A DNA stretch of 64,000 nucleotides from Ophioderma brevispina (GCA_023653785.1 JAMKCH010019857.1:1-64000); one strand, 5' to 3'; numbered from the stretch's first letter, positions 47,379 to 60,392 are shown. Numbers and translations: made by a program. Notes: generated by a model from the letters alone, not told the origin.

Positions 47379-47994
47379 CATTCTATATAGCGGCCGCAGC
47401 GAGATGCTGTTCAAAACAAATTGACATGTTCCGTAAATAAGCAAATGTTCGTATACAAATTCCCATAGACAGGTCCCGGACACAGCGGTAATTCCTGTCT
47501 GTCGATAAGGACAGAAAATACAACATTTTGACGTACTGTAGAAATAATCCAATATGCACAAATTATTCCCAATAATTTTGATCTAAAAACAAAAAAAAAG
47601 CATCAAAAAATGGATAATAAAACACAAGACAACCATGTGGTCTTACTAATTTGCAAGCGCGGGTTTATTATTTAAACTACAAAATGAATTGTTCGTTTAA
47701 AAAGAAAGAAAATAGGCGAGCACACTTTGAAAAAAAATATCGTAAAATTATAACAGTATTATACGGGCATTCATTCGTGCAAAAATAGGGTAAAAATAAT
47801 GCACGAATGCGGAATAAAAATAAAACGTCTGGCGGCAAAATTTACAGATACTTTTTCGTTCCGTAAAATATACAAAACTTGAAACGTGTGTTTGACGGTT
47901 GTGGGTGAAGATGTATCGGTGTTGGGGCGGGAGTGGTTGTAATTACACGAATTAGTATAAACTATTTATAATTTACGGAATAATGCCGATGTAA

Positions 47995-48323
47995 AGGTGG
48001 GTTGACCCGATCAGATTCAAAATTTGATTGTTTTATCCTTCACATGGACATTCACCAAAACATCGAATTACAATTTTGAGGTGAATCGGCACAGAGTTTG
48101 GAGAGCAGAAGAAGCCAAACATGTGTACTCTAAATTGGCCATAGACACACTTGTGAGACGTTTTCGCATTCATAACACAAACGCGAAAAATTATTTCCTG
48201 GGTCTAAAAGTTCAGGAGGGGTGGTAATAGAAAAATATGATATGAGCTTTATTCCGCTTACCAAAATCTCCATTTGATATTGAAGTAAAGTGGGGGGACG
48301 AGGTTTGAGACGGGTCACCCACT
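47995..48323. mobile_element. MITE with AGGTGGGTTGACCC ends, copy 1
   Basis: AGGTGGGTTGACCC (left) and GGGTCACCCACT (right) are inverted repeats. TTAA flanks the right side and GTAA the left. The interior holds GTTTTATCCTTCACATGGAC, also present in the adjacent copy. Confidence 0.7.
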
Positions 48324-48382
48324 TTAAGTAAAAAAATCAATTAACGGATCCTACTTTACTGGATTTATTTTAACAGTGTAAC

Positions 48383-48441
48383 AGTTCAGAAGATATTTTT
48401 AGGTAAGTAGGGGCACTAGCTGTAGATTACGATATGCCCCT
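48383..48441 (-). mobile_element. Repeat family C fragment
   Basis: GTTCAGAAGATATTTTTAGG, then AGGGGCACTAGCTGTAGATT and ATGCCCCTTAA match the right end of family C. Confidence 0.55.
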
Positions 48442-48454
48442 TAACTCATAAATG

Positions 48455-48735
48455 TCGCCCGCCCGTGCAGCACCCGATCATGGTCCGATGTTTTCTCCCT
48501 CACATGGAAGCATACACCAAAAACATAAGATTACACATTTTGAGTAAACTATTTAAACTTATTTCAAAAAATTAAAAATATTAAACCAAATTAGCCCATA
48601 GGGGTAATGGGAAAAATATGAAGTTATATCAAAATCTTAAAATGCGATGGGAGTAGTGTAAAATGGGGGGGGAGGGGGGGGGGAGGGGGGACGAGTAAGG
48701 GGAACGGGTGTCGATCGGGTCCACCCACCTTTATT
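48455..48735. mobile_element. MITE related to 47995-48323, copy 2, with G-run
   Basis: CACCCGATCATGGTCCGATG and TCTCCCTCACATGGAAGC align with copy 1, and the right end is GGGTCCACCCACC. A G-rich run (about 48666-48695) expands one internal site. The left end is truncated. Confidence 0.6.
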
Positions 48736-51039
48736 TAATAGGTATAATTATGAACTGGCTTCAAATAACGACGTGAAATCTTATTGTGAGAAGTGGTTCA
48801 TTTAATAAATTTATAAAATTATTACAGGGCTAGCTGAGTTTCATATACTTCCATGTGAGAAGGAAATTAACGTTGGATCTGGGAAGACTTTATACCAGAG
48901 GATCATTGTGTACAAAAACGGACACCTAGACACACAAAACTTACTTGTCAATTCCAGATTCCGGTTCCATTGGCAGTCCATTTTCAGCTTTGGGTATATT
49001 TTGCACACACGATTCTTCCATACAGTCTCAAGGTCCTGCACTTATGAAACCTTAAACATTCTCAAATACGTCCAAAACATGGCCCTTTATGGCAATTGAG
49101 CTGGTGAACTCTGACAACCATTTGAGTCATTTCCGATCGTAAAATCAGAAGAAAAACGAAAATCTTCTTCAATTACAATTTCCTATGCAATTTGTCAATC
49201 TATACCCAATCACATGTCCCAGGAGCACAAAACTATATAGCGCAACTTGCGGATTACAAAGACGCAAGGGAAAACAAGGCCGAATGTGACCTAATACCAC
49301 GTAACACACGCTTCAGTGTTGTACAAATTTGTTATAATATGGCCTATAGGTGATTGATTTAAAAAAAAATCAATCGCATATAGTAAACGGAGTGTAAGCA
49401 TGGTAGATGGGTTTTACATGCATTATGCATTAAAACTGAAATCGAAACATCTACATTAGCTGTAAAAACTAATTGCAGCAGCAGCCATGCAAATGTCTCA
49501 GAGTGTCGAAATGATCAAGCAGTTCATGTGCTTGGAGGCACGATAAACTTATGAATAACTTGTTTGGATGCAATAGGTTAAACATGCGCTTATTCTTAAG
49601 GGCTCTGTTCCTTCGTTGATACCTACAATCTGGGGGGAAAAAAATGTTGAAACCTGAACGAGTTTCGGAAAACTGTTCCCCCGTCGTCCCCCAACAATGG
49701 TGATTGGGGTATCGTCATCAGCAGTCTTGCCAATTATACAACATGGAATTGATGGGTTTGGGGAAGGGTACGTTGAAGTTTAAGGTTGGGACTTTCAATT
49801 GAGGTGATAACAGGAGATGTAGGCTCTCAACTCTGGCCCAGGTAAGCAATGTAGGAAATGGTAGTGAGTGTTCCAATAATTTTGTCCAAGATTGTAGCCC
49901 CGCAAAAGTTGAAGAAAAAAAAGCGGAAGAACTATAAGAGAGTGCATCCATAGTTCCATGTGCAGTGTATGCGCCATTACTCAGAAAACTAGAACATGAA
50001 ACACTTCAGTTACATCAAAATATCAAATAATATTCATCAGGGGACGAAGAACTCACTCACCAAAATTTTGTTCAAATACTCCTCTTCGGGGGGGGGGGGG
50101 GGGGGACACGACAAAAGTCCTAACCCCTTTCTCTTAGAGTAACAAAACCAGAGAGTGAACAGTGTTCACAGATACTCTTGTAGTGCAAGAAATTCTAAAA
50201 CCCAAAATAATGGTTTGACCTCAAAATAATGGCAACAGAAACGATTTTGGTGGTATACAATAGAAATGATGAGAGAATTATACTTCTCGTGTTAGATTAT
50301 CTCTTGTTTTCAGCGTGCATTAGTTTTTTCACGAATGCAATGGGCTCTGTCAGAATGCACGCGGGTCTCCACAAGTCACTACTCAATTAGCTACTAGAAA
50401 TCCGTTCAATCATGTGATAATCGACTTACTGCTCAATATCAAGTAACAGGATGAATCGTAATATACCCTGTGATGAACTTAGGATCTACAATCTATGGTG
50501 TCAGTCCTAACTTAAATTATTGTGTTGAAACATATGTTTGGTTTTGTATAAAGTGTTAGTTGAATTCACATGCGCAGACCATTCCATATCATGTTGCTAT
50601 ATAATAGTAGGCCCATGAGAATTAAGGGTACTTCAAGAAACCCAATAAATTCACAAATAAAATCGGTTTCAATGCAGAACCATCATGTTTTGTAGAATGC
50701 ATGTCTGCGTTGGGTCTTTAAAAATCTAATATGTGGGCATTGGTCGCGTGCGATTATCCTGTCGAATGCACTAGGGTAGGTCCTTATCCTTATTCGATAA
50801 CAGATCAAAAAGTCTAGTATAGTAGCGGGGACATGTATTTGCAGGTCCCGGTGTTAAAGTAATTATAGTCCGCCGTACTCATAATCCAGCCTACAACGGT
50901 AAGGAATAGGACATTCGATTCCGTTAACTCTTTTTTAATCATCTACAAGATGAATAGTTGGTATATTATTATTAAATTTTTAACCCATATCTCGTAAGGA
51001 AACAGAGCGGATACGCCAACTGATATTTTTGAATTATGT
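48736..51039. other. Unannotated DNA with an 18-nt G-run
   Basis: A pure G-run occupies 50088-50105. A perfect small hairpin, GATTGATTT...AAATCAATC, lies near 49353-49376. I see no gene. Confidence 0.5.
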
Positions 51040-53585
51040 CTTCTTCTTCTTGCGTATGAGGCACCAGATAAATGTGTGTAAACGGAAGCCAATTCACTGT
51101 TGATTGGTTGGGGTTTGAGATACCTGTATCCACCGGCGGACGAAAGGTAGAGCACTCGTTGAGAATGTGATATCCGCAGTAGGTGATGGAGAACCACAAT
51201 TGGAAGGCTGGCGATGGCCGCAGTCCCATCGGTGCATATTGCTATGAAGACCGATCCTGTGCGAATCCGGTTTAAGCTAGGTGACCCATTCCTTAGTGGG
51301 AGGATTGCTGCCAGGTGGTAGATTGCTGCCAGGTGGTAATAGAGAGTTGATCTGGTCTTGGAAGTCTAGTCAGGCAGTATTCCATGTCGTAAAGAGGTTG
51401 ATGGGGAACTGAAGAGTTTAGCCGCGTGTCGGCAGAAAGGTCGGGCGAGAGCGCAGTTTGTCTACCGAGTGGTGTGATTCTGGTGACGTGTATGCAGCAG
51501 GTCTTTTGTCAGAGGGCCTTATTCACTAGTTTGTGTGAGTAGTGCTCCCTCCGAAGTGCGGCAGGTGCAAGCCTGAAAGCACAGGTAGGAATTCAGATGG
51601 AGTGGGTCGGAGGCAGCCAGTTATTGTTCTCAAGGTCTCGTGAGTACCGTGCCAAGCTTCTTTGTGTGAGAGCTGTTGCCACCATGCTGGGAGGCATATT
51701 CAGCAGTGCTGTAGACCAGAGCCAAGGCAGTGGTGCGTGGGTCATTGGCTGGCACCCCATGATAGATCCAGCAAGTCTACACAGGAGGTTATTCGTCGAA
51801 GATACATTGGCGCATACTGATCGAGGGCTGCAGGGTAAGAAGTGCCGGTCAAGCTTCACCCCAAATAGGTTGGTGTCGGATTGTATGGCAAGAGGCGCTC
51901 CATGAGGTGAATGAAGCTGGCGATGAGACTCTTTGGTGTTGAGATGTAAGGCAGTAGCGGTGGGTCTTGGCTTCGATCAGCTTCAGTCTCCAGGTCTGAG
52001 ATATGCTGCAGTAGGGCCATTCTTGTAAGTGTGCTTTGATGATTCTGTCCAACTGCTGTCCGAGTGGAGGAGGGCAAGATAGTCGGCGTAGCCATATTGT
52101 CTAGATGTGTTTAGGTTATCGCTGATATACAAGGTGAAACAGCCATAGGAGCCAATACAGATCCGTGTGGTACACCGTTCCTCAGACGACGCAGACGACT
52201 TCTCTGCCATCACTGGGATGAGAACAAACCTACGGTTTGAAAGCATGTTACATAGGAAATGTACAAGGTGACGATCCGGATTGGGTCCGGTGAGAGCTAG
52301 GGTCAGGCACTGGTGCCACACGTGTCGTATGCTGCAGTAGGTCCACCAAGGATGGCGCCTGCCTTACGGCGCTTTCCAAAGCTTTCCTCAATATCATTTG
52401 TGAGTTTTACAATCTGGGGGACAGTACTTTCCGGCCACGGCGAAAATCCTGGCTTGTTCGGTGCAGGCCGATGGGGTTCGACGACGGGCTCCAGCAGGGC
52501 CAGGATAAGCCTCTCAAGGAGTTTGAGGAGACAAACAGTAATGATATTGGGTGGTAGTTCTTATGGTTGTCGACAGGCTTGTTAGGTTTGGGGAGTGCGA
52601 TGTTAGTAGCTCTCCTCCAGATATTGGGTAAAGACTGGTTGGTAAGGCCAACATGTTGTAGAATCCTGGAGCAAATCTAGACATCGTGGGCCGCATTGCA
52701 TCAGGAACTCTGCTGTATGTTATCAGGGCCCTGTGCCTTTCCACTCATTAGTTGGCTAATACGGAGGTAAGCTCATCTAGTTAGAAGGATGTGACAGTGA
52801 CCCGTCACGCCGGGGGCTCGACGGTGTTTGTTGATCTCTTTTTTGACAGAGGCAAGTGTGATCCTATCAATGTTCTTGAAACGACCATTTGGCAAGGAGT
52901 TGCTCAGCAATTGAGTTGGCAGTCACTGGATATTTCGATGGTTTGGAATTTCTGCCGGTGAGGCGGTTTATAGTCTGCCAGCCTTCTCTGGAAAACAACA
53001 GCAACAAACGACAAGAACCCCTTCTTCCACCCCCCTCCACTGCACCGCGCCCTACCCAAATACACACAGATTTTTGAAGTCGTTCCTTGACCTCTCCTCC
53101 CAGCGCTCGCGGCGTTTCCTGTCCAAGCCGTTTGTCAGGTCCTGAAGCCTTGGATGAAGCTTCTTTCCCACCGGGTTCAGAATCAGGAAGTCATTGTAAA
53201 GAGCATCAACATTCCTCATCCCAGGAAGGGATATAACTGCGACGATATCCATGTGGGATGGTCTTCTTTTCTATATTAATAAAGATTCAGTTGAAACAGT
53301 GCTGTGTAGGGAATTGTTCCAGTTGGAGGCGGTTGGTGTCGGGAGGTTTGGGTACTTCTGAATCCACCAGGTTCTTGAACTTGGTTCCCAGTCTGCCTTG
53401 AGGGAAAAATGTTCCACCTTTCATGGCTTTGTTGGTATGTATAGGCTTAGCACCAGGCTCTCCTGAGGTGATCAGTGATGTCTGTGTGGGATCTTCGAAA
53501 GCGGGTCAGAACAGGTACGGTGAATGGGGATGGTGTCCTGTTGCAAAAAGCTAGGTCAGGGTTGATTCCTTCTTTGATTCCTTCT
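51040..53585 (-). pseudogene. 5'-truncated, decayed non-LTR retrotransposon (Jockey/CR1-like LINE)
   Basis: Read on the minus strand, pieces of a LINE ORF2 appear in order across shifted frames. The endonuclease tail GINPDLAFCN lies near 53569-53530. The pre-RT linker with LDRKRRERWEE lies near 53110. The RT finger motif NIALPKPNKPVDNHKNYHP lies near 52620-52550. A degraded AYDT motif lies near 52340, then NRRFVLIPV and GYADYLALLHSD near 52108-52067. NPTPTYLG, ALALVYSTAEYAS and the C-terminal MGLRPSP and ITYCGYHILNECS follow. The catalytic YADD is YADY, so the second Asp is lost. Frameshifts and stops are many. Most of the endonuclease is missing, as expected from 5' truncation. The composition is richer in G+C than the flanks. 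Confidence 0.9.
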
Positions 53586-54978
53586 GATAGATGAATCATT
53601 TTTTTAAACAACGATGGCCGCTACACGATGGACCCCTTGGGAAATATTTGATTTTGCGAACATAAGAAATCTACTGAAGATAGCATACTTGTGCTAAAAA
53701 TTTAGATATTTTGTTTTAAGGGGTGTATGAGAACCCATATAATCTGCTAAAACCATATTATCTTCTTGATTGACGAGGTTAACTGGGTCGACCTAGCCTC
53801 TTCTTAGAACAGAGGTTTCAACTGTATTTGCCGCGGGCCAAAAGGAACAAACCATTAAAAAGAAATAAGTTCAAGGGCTATTTCAGGTGTTTTTGGGCAG
53901 GTTGGTGGACCAAATGCCATCAGTTGGTGGGTGATTTGGTCCGGCAAGTGAGAAATTGCTGACCCTTATGACAAGTATTCACGGATTTTTTTACAAACTT
54001 TGGTGAATATCTAGTCATGCTAGGCCTCTAAACAGCTCCCTCTAAATTTATTAACAAAAACCTACTCATACACCAGTTTGAAGTACATTAATGGGGTTTG
54101 AGGAGTGTACATCTTGTTTTCCAGGATGTCACTGAGCATCCACTGTACAACCCAATATGAATCAGCACAGTGAATTAACATACAAGTCCCTAGGGATTTA
54201 TTTATGAATTTTTCTGCCCGAAAGGTAGTTTTTTTGTCTTAAATGCATGTAGTTATTATCTGCTTATATTTTATAATCAGTCATTGTCAGCTATTCTTTG
54301 TCCAATTGCCAAGATCAAACCACTGAAATAAAGACCTCTACATATTTTGTATTTACAATATAGTGTAATATCACTTAAAATATCTATCATTCACAATTGC
54401 AATTTTTAAACATTTCAACAAGTTTACAGCTTGCTTAAAATGTCAGCCTTCAGATAAAATATATATATCAAAATATATAGCAAATTAGTAATAGTCACTA
54501 AGTTACAAATACATTCTCTTGCTTATACTCTATAGCATATTGGTATGTGCCATAAAAATTTTTTTTTTATTCATACAAACAAAATCAGAAATAACCCTTA
54601 CAGCGGAGTTGATTCTTAAGCTCCAACGGTTTTGGAATAAGAAAATAATCCTTGACAACATGTAAAAAATTCAGATTTTTTCATCAAGATTTTGTTTTTA
54701 CGTGTTTTACAATGGCGATGTCTAAAATTGGGATATCTTGGCCGCCCTCCCTGCTCTGGACATTTAGGCAACGTTGTTAGAGACTCTAAAGGTACGGTAG
54801 TTTTGCTAAATTTTTAAACCATGACATTTCTCAAAATGATCTATCCTCCATTCAAGGTAAAAGGGTGATGTTAAAAAAGCTCTCTTTTGTGAGAATGCCT
54901 GTCAACAAAGTTCAGTGAACATGAACATAATGAAAAACAAAACTGAACACATTCACCAAGGTTCTTCATCATTTTGTC
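53586..54978. other. Unannotated AT-rich DNA
   Basis: I see no supported feature. Confidence 0.6.
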
Positions 54979-54982
54979 TTAA

Positions 54983-55541
54983 AGGGCTGACTCAGAGAAT
55001 TTCCAAATATATTTTTTTTGTATTAAATAAGACCAATTGATGCCCCCTAAGATGCTCAATCTGATTTTTTTTTGTTTTCATGCAAAACATTTATGTACAG
55101 TAAACAACACCATATATATACTGTGTAAATAGAAATTCCAGATGCAGAATTTTATAAATAAAGTCTCGATTTTCTATATGAGACGACTTCAATGAGCTTA
55201 GCTAGTTCAACGTGATTAGTAGGATGGACAAGCATTTGTTTTTAGAAGAAATTGTGAAAAAAGCAAATTCTAAATCACTTTTTTCCTGTCTTTTGTTGAA
55301 AAAATCTAATGCAACAATTCGGGATTTGCGGCCACATTTTTTGTTTTCTGAATTTTTTTTCAAGTGAATAAAAACCTGAAAAAAAAAAAGATAATTGCGC
55401 TAACAGAAACCATTTTAATAAACAAAATGCACGACTGTCTTCTGAGACAAACTTTTTTTTCTTGGCCTGATTGTATATTCATACAACACATTTGCTTTGA
55501 AAATTGAAGGTTGCCCTCATCTGGACATGTCGGAGTCTCCT
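54983..55541. mobile_element. TTAA-flanked MITE, family D copy 2 (559 bp, inverted)
   Basis: It is the reverse complement of 18879-19240 over most of its length: GGGCTGACTCAGAGAATTTC, TTTCTATATGAGACGACTTC, GGATGGACAAGCATTTG and TTGCCCTCATCTGG all have partners. TTAA flanks both ends (54979-54982, 55542-55545). It is longer than copy 1 by about 200 bp of extra interior, so copy 1 may be an internal deletion derivative. Confidence 0.85.
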
Positions 55542-55545
55542 TTAA

Positions 55546-57950
55546 GTTGACAGCCCCAGCCTACCTACCACCTTGGTTCCTAATGTCCTTATTCAATACT
55601 TCAATGGAAACGTTTATAGAATACAGTACCAGCCTATCAAAAAACTGTTAAATTCTTTTTTACAGGTGCTTGGTCCATCATTTTGCCTCATTGGAAATTT
55701 CGTTTGAATCAGTAACCGGCCATTTGTTTTCCCTGAATTTTCAGCCTTCAAATCCATTTCCTCCCAAATAAGAGATATGAAACTACTGTTTTTAATGGTT
55801 AACCATCATATTGTTTTTATACTTCAATCATCAAAACTGCAAGTTTGTTTTTTCCCACTATCACCCTTAGCCTAGCCTAGCACTATAAATAAGTTCTAGG
55901 CTCTTATATCAAGAAGAATGAATATACTATACCAATTGAAACAAGCACCTTTAACTGATATTTTCAGGGCCTAGCATCAGTCACGGGAGATGCCAGCAGT
56001 TACTCTATAATAATTTTAGTTTGGAAGAATCAAGGGGGGGCTCCAAATTGGTAAAGCAGGGTCTAAAGGAAGAGTTAATATACTGTGAGTTATCTTAAAC
56101 AGCTTATTCATGGCAGAACTCTTTATTACTTAGTATTATTGTTGTATCAAGTGGCAAGGTATATGAAATTCCATACATGTATAAATACATGTATAAAAAG
56201 AGTTCGTGAACCAGATCATGTGTTGGTTGATAACATGCAATTTTTAACTCCTGCTTTTCGCCCCTGTCTTTTACTATTACTACTATTATTTGACTTAGTT
56301 GGTTACACAATTCATTACTCTGGAGGTAAACAATATCTAACGTGTTTAAATTATCACAATATTACTACATGCTATTATACAAACAAGTTGAGTCAACTAT
56401 TAATTATGAATGATCTACCAAAAGGCCATCCCTGATATGACTCATTGATCAGTTTAAAAACACAACTATGTGTGTTACAGTGACACGCAGCCTCACAAGG
56501 AATTTACAATTCAGCAGACAAATAGGAAAACCTGAGAATTCAGTACACACTTAAGTTTTTGGGAAAATTACTCTATAATATACTAACTCTTCTTACGGAT
56601 ACAAATCACATATTAAAAATACAAGTCACTCTCCATTAATTTCCACACAGTGTGTCATAATTAATACATACATACCAGAGTTCAAAATCATCATAAACTG
56701 TCATTCCTTAGTAAGGAGAGAAAATAGCACAATAAAACAGATTCAGCAAATACATCTATTGTAACCTTTAAAATAATAAGAGGAAAATTTAGAGGGTGAG
56801 CACCTATATTGTTGTAATGGAGCAGTATCATGGCAGAAAAAAATGCCTATTTTCCCATAACTTTTCCACCATTATCTTATTTCTTGTATGAAAAATCAAA
56901 TCACTCCAATGTCAAATTTCCTGGGAAGGACTTCCTATATTCCTCCATTTTTTCCCACCATGGCAGCTATATTTATGGAACACCACAAGAATTTCAGGGA
57001 GATTTAAATGTGTATGGTCATGTCCTTCTCTTGTCCACCCCATTCCCCACTAACTGATACTGAGCAATTTCTTATAATCAAAACAAATATAAAAAAGACA
57101 TTTCAATTGAATACATCAATATAAATTATGGAATGCATATTAGCAAGACCTTAAGAAAAAAATAAACACTGCTAGTATCCCTGCAGCTGTCCTTCATGCT
57201 TGGGGGGCGGGGGGGATAGTCATTTTTGGTGTAGTGGTTGCAGTGCAGGGATGCAAAAGTCCAACATAAAGGGCCCCTTTCCCTTTTAAATCTAGTATCA
57301 TTTATCTCTGTAGCAGCTGTCAATTTGTTACATGACATGGAATAGTTAAATCATTCTTTGGTTGAGAACCGTCCAAGGGCAAAATGTACAATTCTGAGGG
57401 CACCATGGGCATATGTAATAGCCATGTGTCACAATTTTTGCATTAGGTGTTGTGGTTATATTGAAGCTTTACAGTGTTTACAACTTCTTGTTTCAGTGAT
57501 GATGGGTTATGAAAACAAGGTCAATGAGGGCCAACTTAATTGTATTCCGTGAATCATAAAATTGTCCCCGCCGAATGTTGCAATCAAACCCACTAAAATT
57601 GACAACTTAAACTACAACCAGACCACCTCCTTAATTCTGCTAACACATCCCCGATTTCTTTAAGGGGCATATTAGTAATTGCAACAGCGCTTTGAGCCTG
57701 TTGACATAGATTAAGCACTGTATAAACCTGACTATTATTATTATTAAATAATTACTTTTGTTGTGCATATTGACGTTTTTGACATTTCCCTTCCCCCGGA
57801 ATTACATGGTTGTTGGGATGGTGCCTCCTACCCATTATACCAACACTAACTCTCTAGCTCACCAGAAAAAGATAAGGCTAAATGTAATCGAAAATACTGT
57901 TGATCCCAAAACTTTTTCATATTGGACATAGGATACACCCTCTATTAGTG
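55546..57950. other. Mostly unannotated AT-rich DNA
   Basis: GAAACAAGCACCTTTAA at about 55939-55955 matches one end of the small palindrome at 60637-60683, without a visible partner end. A 116-residue frame (56085-56435) has no domain. Confidence 0.5.
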
Positions 57951-57954
57951 ATGG

Positions 57955-58395
57955 TTAAGCTAGACAGGAATGGTTGTGGCTAGACAAGGGAATGGTTGTG
58001 CTAGACATGGCTGGTGCTGGACAAGGGAAGGCCGTGCTGGACAGGAATGGCCGTGCTGGAGCAATAAAATAGCCGTGCTGGACAATAAATGGCTGTGCTG
58101 ACAGAACATGGCCGTGCTGGACCAAGAAAATGGTGTGCTGGACAAGGGGAATGCCGTGCTGGACAAGGGCATGGCCGTCTGGACACGAAAATAGCCGTGC
58201 TGGACAAGAAAATGGCTGTGCTGGACATAAATGCCTTGCTGGACAAGAAAATTGCGTGCTGGAAGAAAATGGCTGTGCTGGACAAGAAATGGTCTGTGCT
58301 GGACAAGAAAATGGCTTTGCTGGACAGAAAATGGCTGGGCTGGACAAGAAAATGGCTGTGCTGGACCCGAAAATGGCTGTGGCTAGACAAGGGAT
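57955..58395. repeat. 21-bp minisatellite, about 22 units
   Basis: The consensus is close to GCTGGACAAGAAAATGGCTGT, with unit lengths of 16-22 bp. The outermost units carry GCTAGAC, as in the second array at 59785-60025, while inner units carry GCTGGAC. The 150-residue frame on the minus strand is a by-product of the multiple-of-three unit. Confidence 0.95.
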
Positions 58396-58716
58396 ATTGT
58401 CATTCAAGGGAAATAGTCATACGGTGCTTACTTGCATATTATGTACCTCCACAGACAACAGTGACAGGCCACACCCCTGGGCAAGCTTTACCTGTCCTTG
58501 ACCTCTCTGGCCCAACAACAACAACAAACTGCAAGCTAAGACTTATGGCCTCCTAGCTACTTGCCAACTAGACAATGTACCACAACAACATCACCCATCA
58601 ACCTTACATATGCATTTTATACCACAAGGACCAGTGCAGTAAAAGACTGGTCCTCAGTCAAGATGGACCTATGGCTATCTGATAGTGATTAAAATGGAAT
58701 AGAAAGAAATGTAATT
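58396..58716. other. Unannotated DNA between minisatellite and Gypsy fragment
   Basis: I see no supported feature. Confidence 0.6.
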
Positions 58717-59330
58717 TCAGAACATCAGAAGTCAAATACATGAGTCATATCTTTATAACTGAAAGGATTGAATACCTTGCATTAATTCAAAGAAAGTTGA
58801 GGCCCTTAAGAAAATTCAAATGCCCAAAGACAAGAAAAGCATTGCAAGAATAGTTCGGGTTAATTCACCCTATAGCAAATTTGTTGAAAAAATAGTCTAC
58901 TCTCACACCGCCACTTTGAAAGGATGTACAATTTCATTGGTTAGATGAGCATGAAAAGTGCTTTATATTACACGTGAAAGATTTGTCACTACTGCCCCTG
59001 CTTTGAAGTTTTATGATATCAGTGAACCAGTCACAATTTGTGTAGATGCGTCAAGTACTGGTGTGGGAGCTGTAATCATGCAAAACAATTAACCAGAACT
59101 TATGCATTCAAAGCGTTTACCCAGTGCAAACCAGGTATGCTCAATCGAAAAAGAGCTATCTGCAAAAGTACTTCAATCTCAATGGTGTTGATCCCTTTAA
59201 AAAGTGCTCAGGTTTTCAAGTTACCCCTCCCCTCGGTTACAACAAAACACAAACACATTTATTTGAAGGATAAATCTATGAGATTAAGAAAAATGAGGTT
59301 GTGTTTGAAATATTTGGTGGAGGGAGACAG
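58717..59330 (+). pseudogene. Ty3/Gypsy pol fragment (RT C-terminus to RNase H)
   Basis: Shifted frames give, in order, SEVKYMSHI, KIQMPKDKKSIARI, YSKFVEKI, FHWLDEHEKCF, VTTAPALKFYD, then PVTICVDASSTGVGAVIMQ, and MRLRKMRLCLKY. This is the order of the RT connection region and RNase H of a Ty3/Gypsy Pol polyprotein, with the first RNase H Asp in VDAS (about 59041-59052). Stops and frameshifts are present. No LTR, integrase or protease was found nearby. Confidence 0.85.
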
Positions 59331-59784
59331 CGGTGGCAGGGTGCGCAAGTAACAAAATTATGACAATCTTTTTTCGTATGGTATCCTCTTTGTTATTGAA
59401 TAGGTTTTTATTACTGAATTTTTAAGGGTTTCATCCTACCACATGTTTAGTGATGTGGAACTTGAATGACCCACATGACTTGGAAATGACCTTCCAAATT
59501 GTTGCACCAAAGCTGGACCCACCCACCCACCAAGTTTCATCATCTTACCACAAATTAAAAAGGTTTAAAGCAAATTTACCATTTTTTTTTTGATCGCATT
59601 TGAACCTTAGATACAAGCAATGTGACCCATCTACGAAACTCATCCACCGTTTCTACTTGCAGCGACATCTATAGCTAGGAGCAAGCAGACATTTGTAAAC
59701 CTCCAGAGTACAAAAGGTTTGAGTGATTTAATATAAGATCAAATAAATATAACAGAGTCTGGGGACATAATAAGTAGGAATGGC
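59331..59784. other. Unannotated DNA
   Basis: ACCAAGTTTCATCATCTTAC (about 59530) recalls the SINE-like relic at 23325-23495; otherwise I see nothing. Confidence 0.45.
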
Positions 59785-60025
59785 GAGATGCTAGACAAGG
59801 AAAATTGCGTTTTATGCTAAACAAGGAAGTTGTATGCTAGACAAGGGAATGCTTATGATAGACAATGGAATGCTTATGCTAGACAATGGAATGCTTATGC
59901 TAGACAATGGAATGCTTATGCTAGACAATGGAATGCTTATGCTGAACAAGGGAATGTGTGGTTCAGGAACATGGGAATCAATTATGCTATACAAGGATAG
60001 TTATGCTGGACAAGGGATTGGGTCA
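59785..60025. repeat. 21-bp minisatellite, second array, about 12 units
   Basis: The consensus is GCTAGACAATGGAATGCTTAT, with four or more near-perfect central units and diverged edges. It is related to the array at 57955-58395. Confidence 0.95.
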
Positions 60026-60242
60026 CGGCTTCTCGTCTCTTCCAATGAAGAAAAAATTCATGTATATACGTAAAAAAGTAAAAATATTTAAAATTTTTTA
60101 GGTTTTTTCTTTTTTTAACTAAAAATATATGCAATAATAAATGTTGATGTAATTCAACATCAAGCAATCACAATCTTAACCCTATGAGGTGCTCCTAGAG
60201 TATGCTTATTTTATGACTAATTTTGGAATATACACCCTCCTA

Positions 60243-60392
60243 GCAAGAAGTTCCACATGTACCCCTTTTGAGTTCTATATGTAACAAAATTTTACTATTG
60301 GCCTAAGTGTTAGGGTTTTTGTTAGTGTTAGACCATAAATAAAAAAAATTGTTTCCTCTAGAATTTTAAAGTGTACATATGGAACAATTTCC
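60243..60392. mobile_element. Short MITE, family E copy 2 (150 bp, inverted)
   Basis: GCAAGAAGTTCCACATGTAC at the left and GTACATATGGAACAATTTCC at the right pair with each other and with 25363-25497 in reverse orientation; both contain a GTGTTAGGGTTTTT/CCCTAACCC-like centre. Confidence 0.8.

Noticed and set aside
50943..52744. Several minus-strand frames as separate host genes
   Set aside because: Together they read as shifted pieces of one decayed LINE reverse transcriptase.
57955..58407. 150-residue minus-strand protein rich in Cys-Pro-Ala
   Set aside because: It is the translation of the 21-bp minisatellite and is broken by unit length changes.
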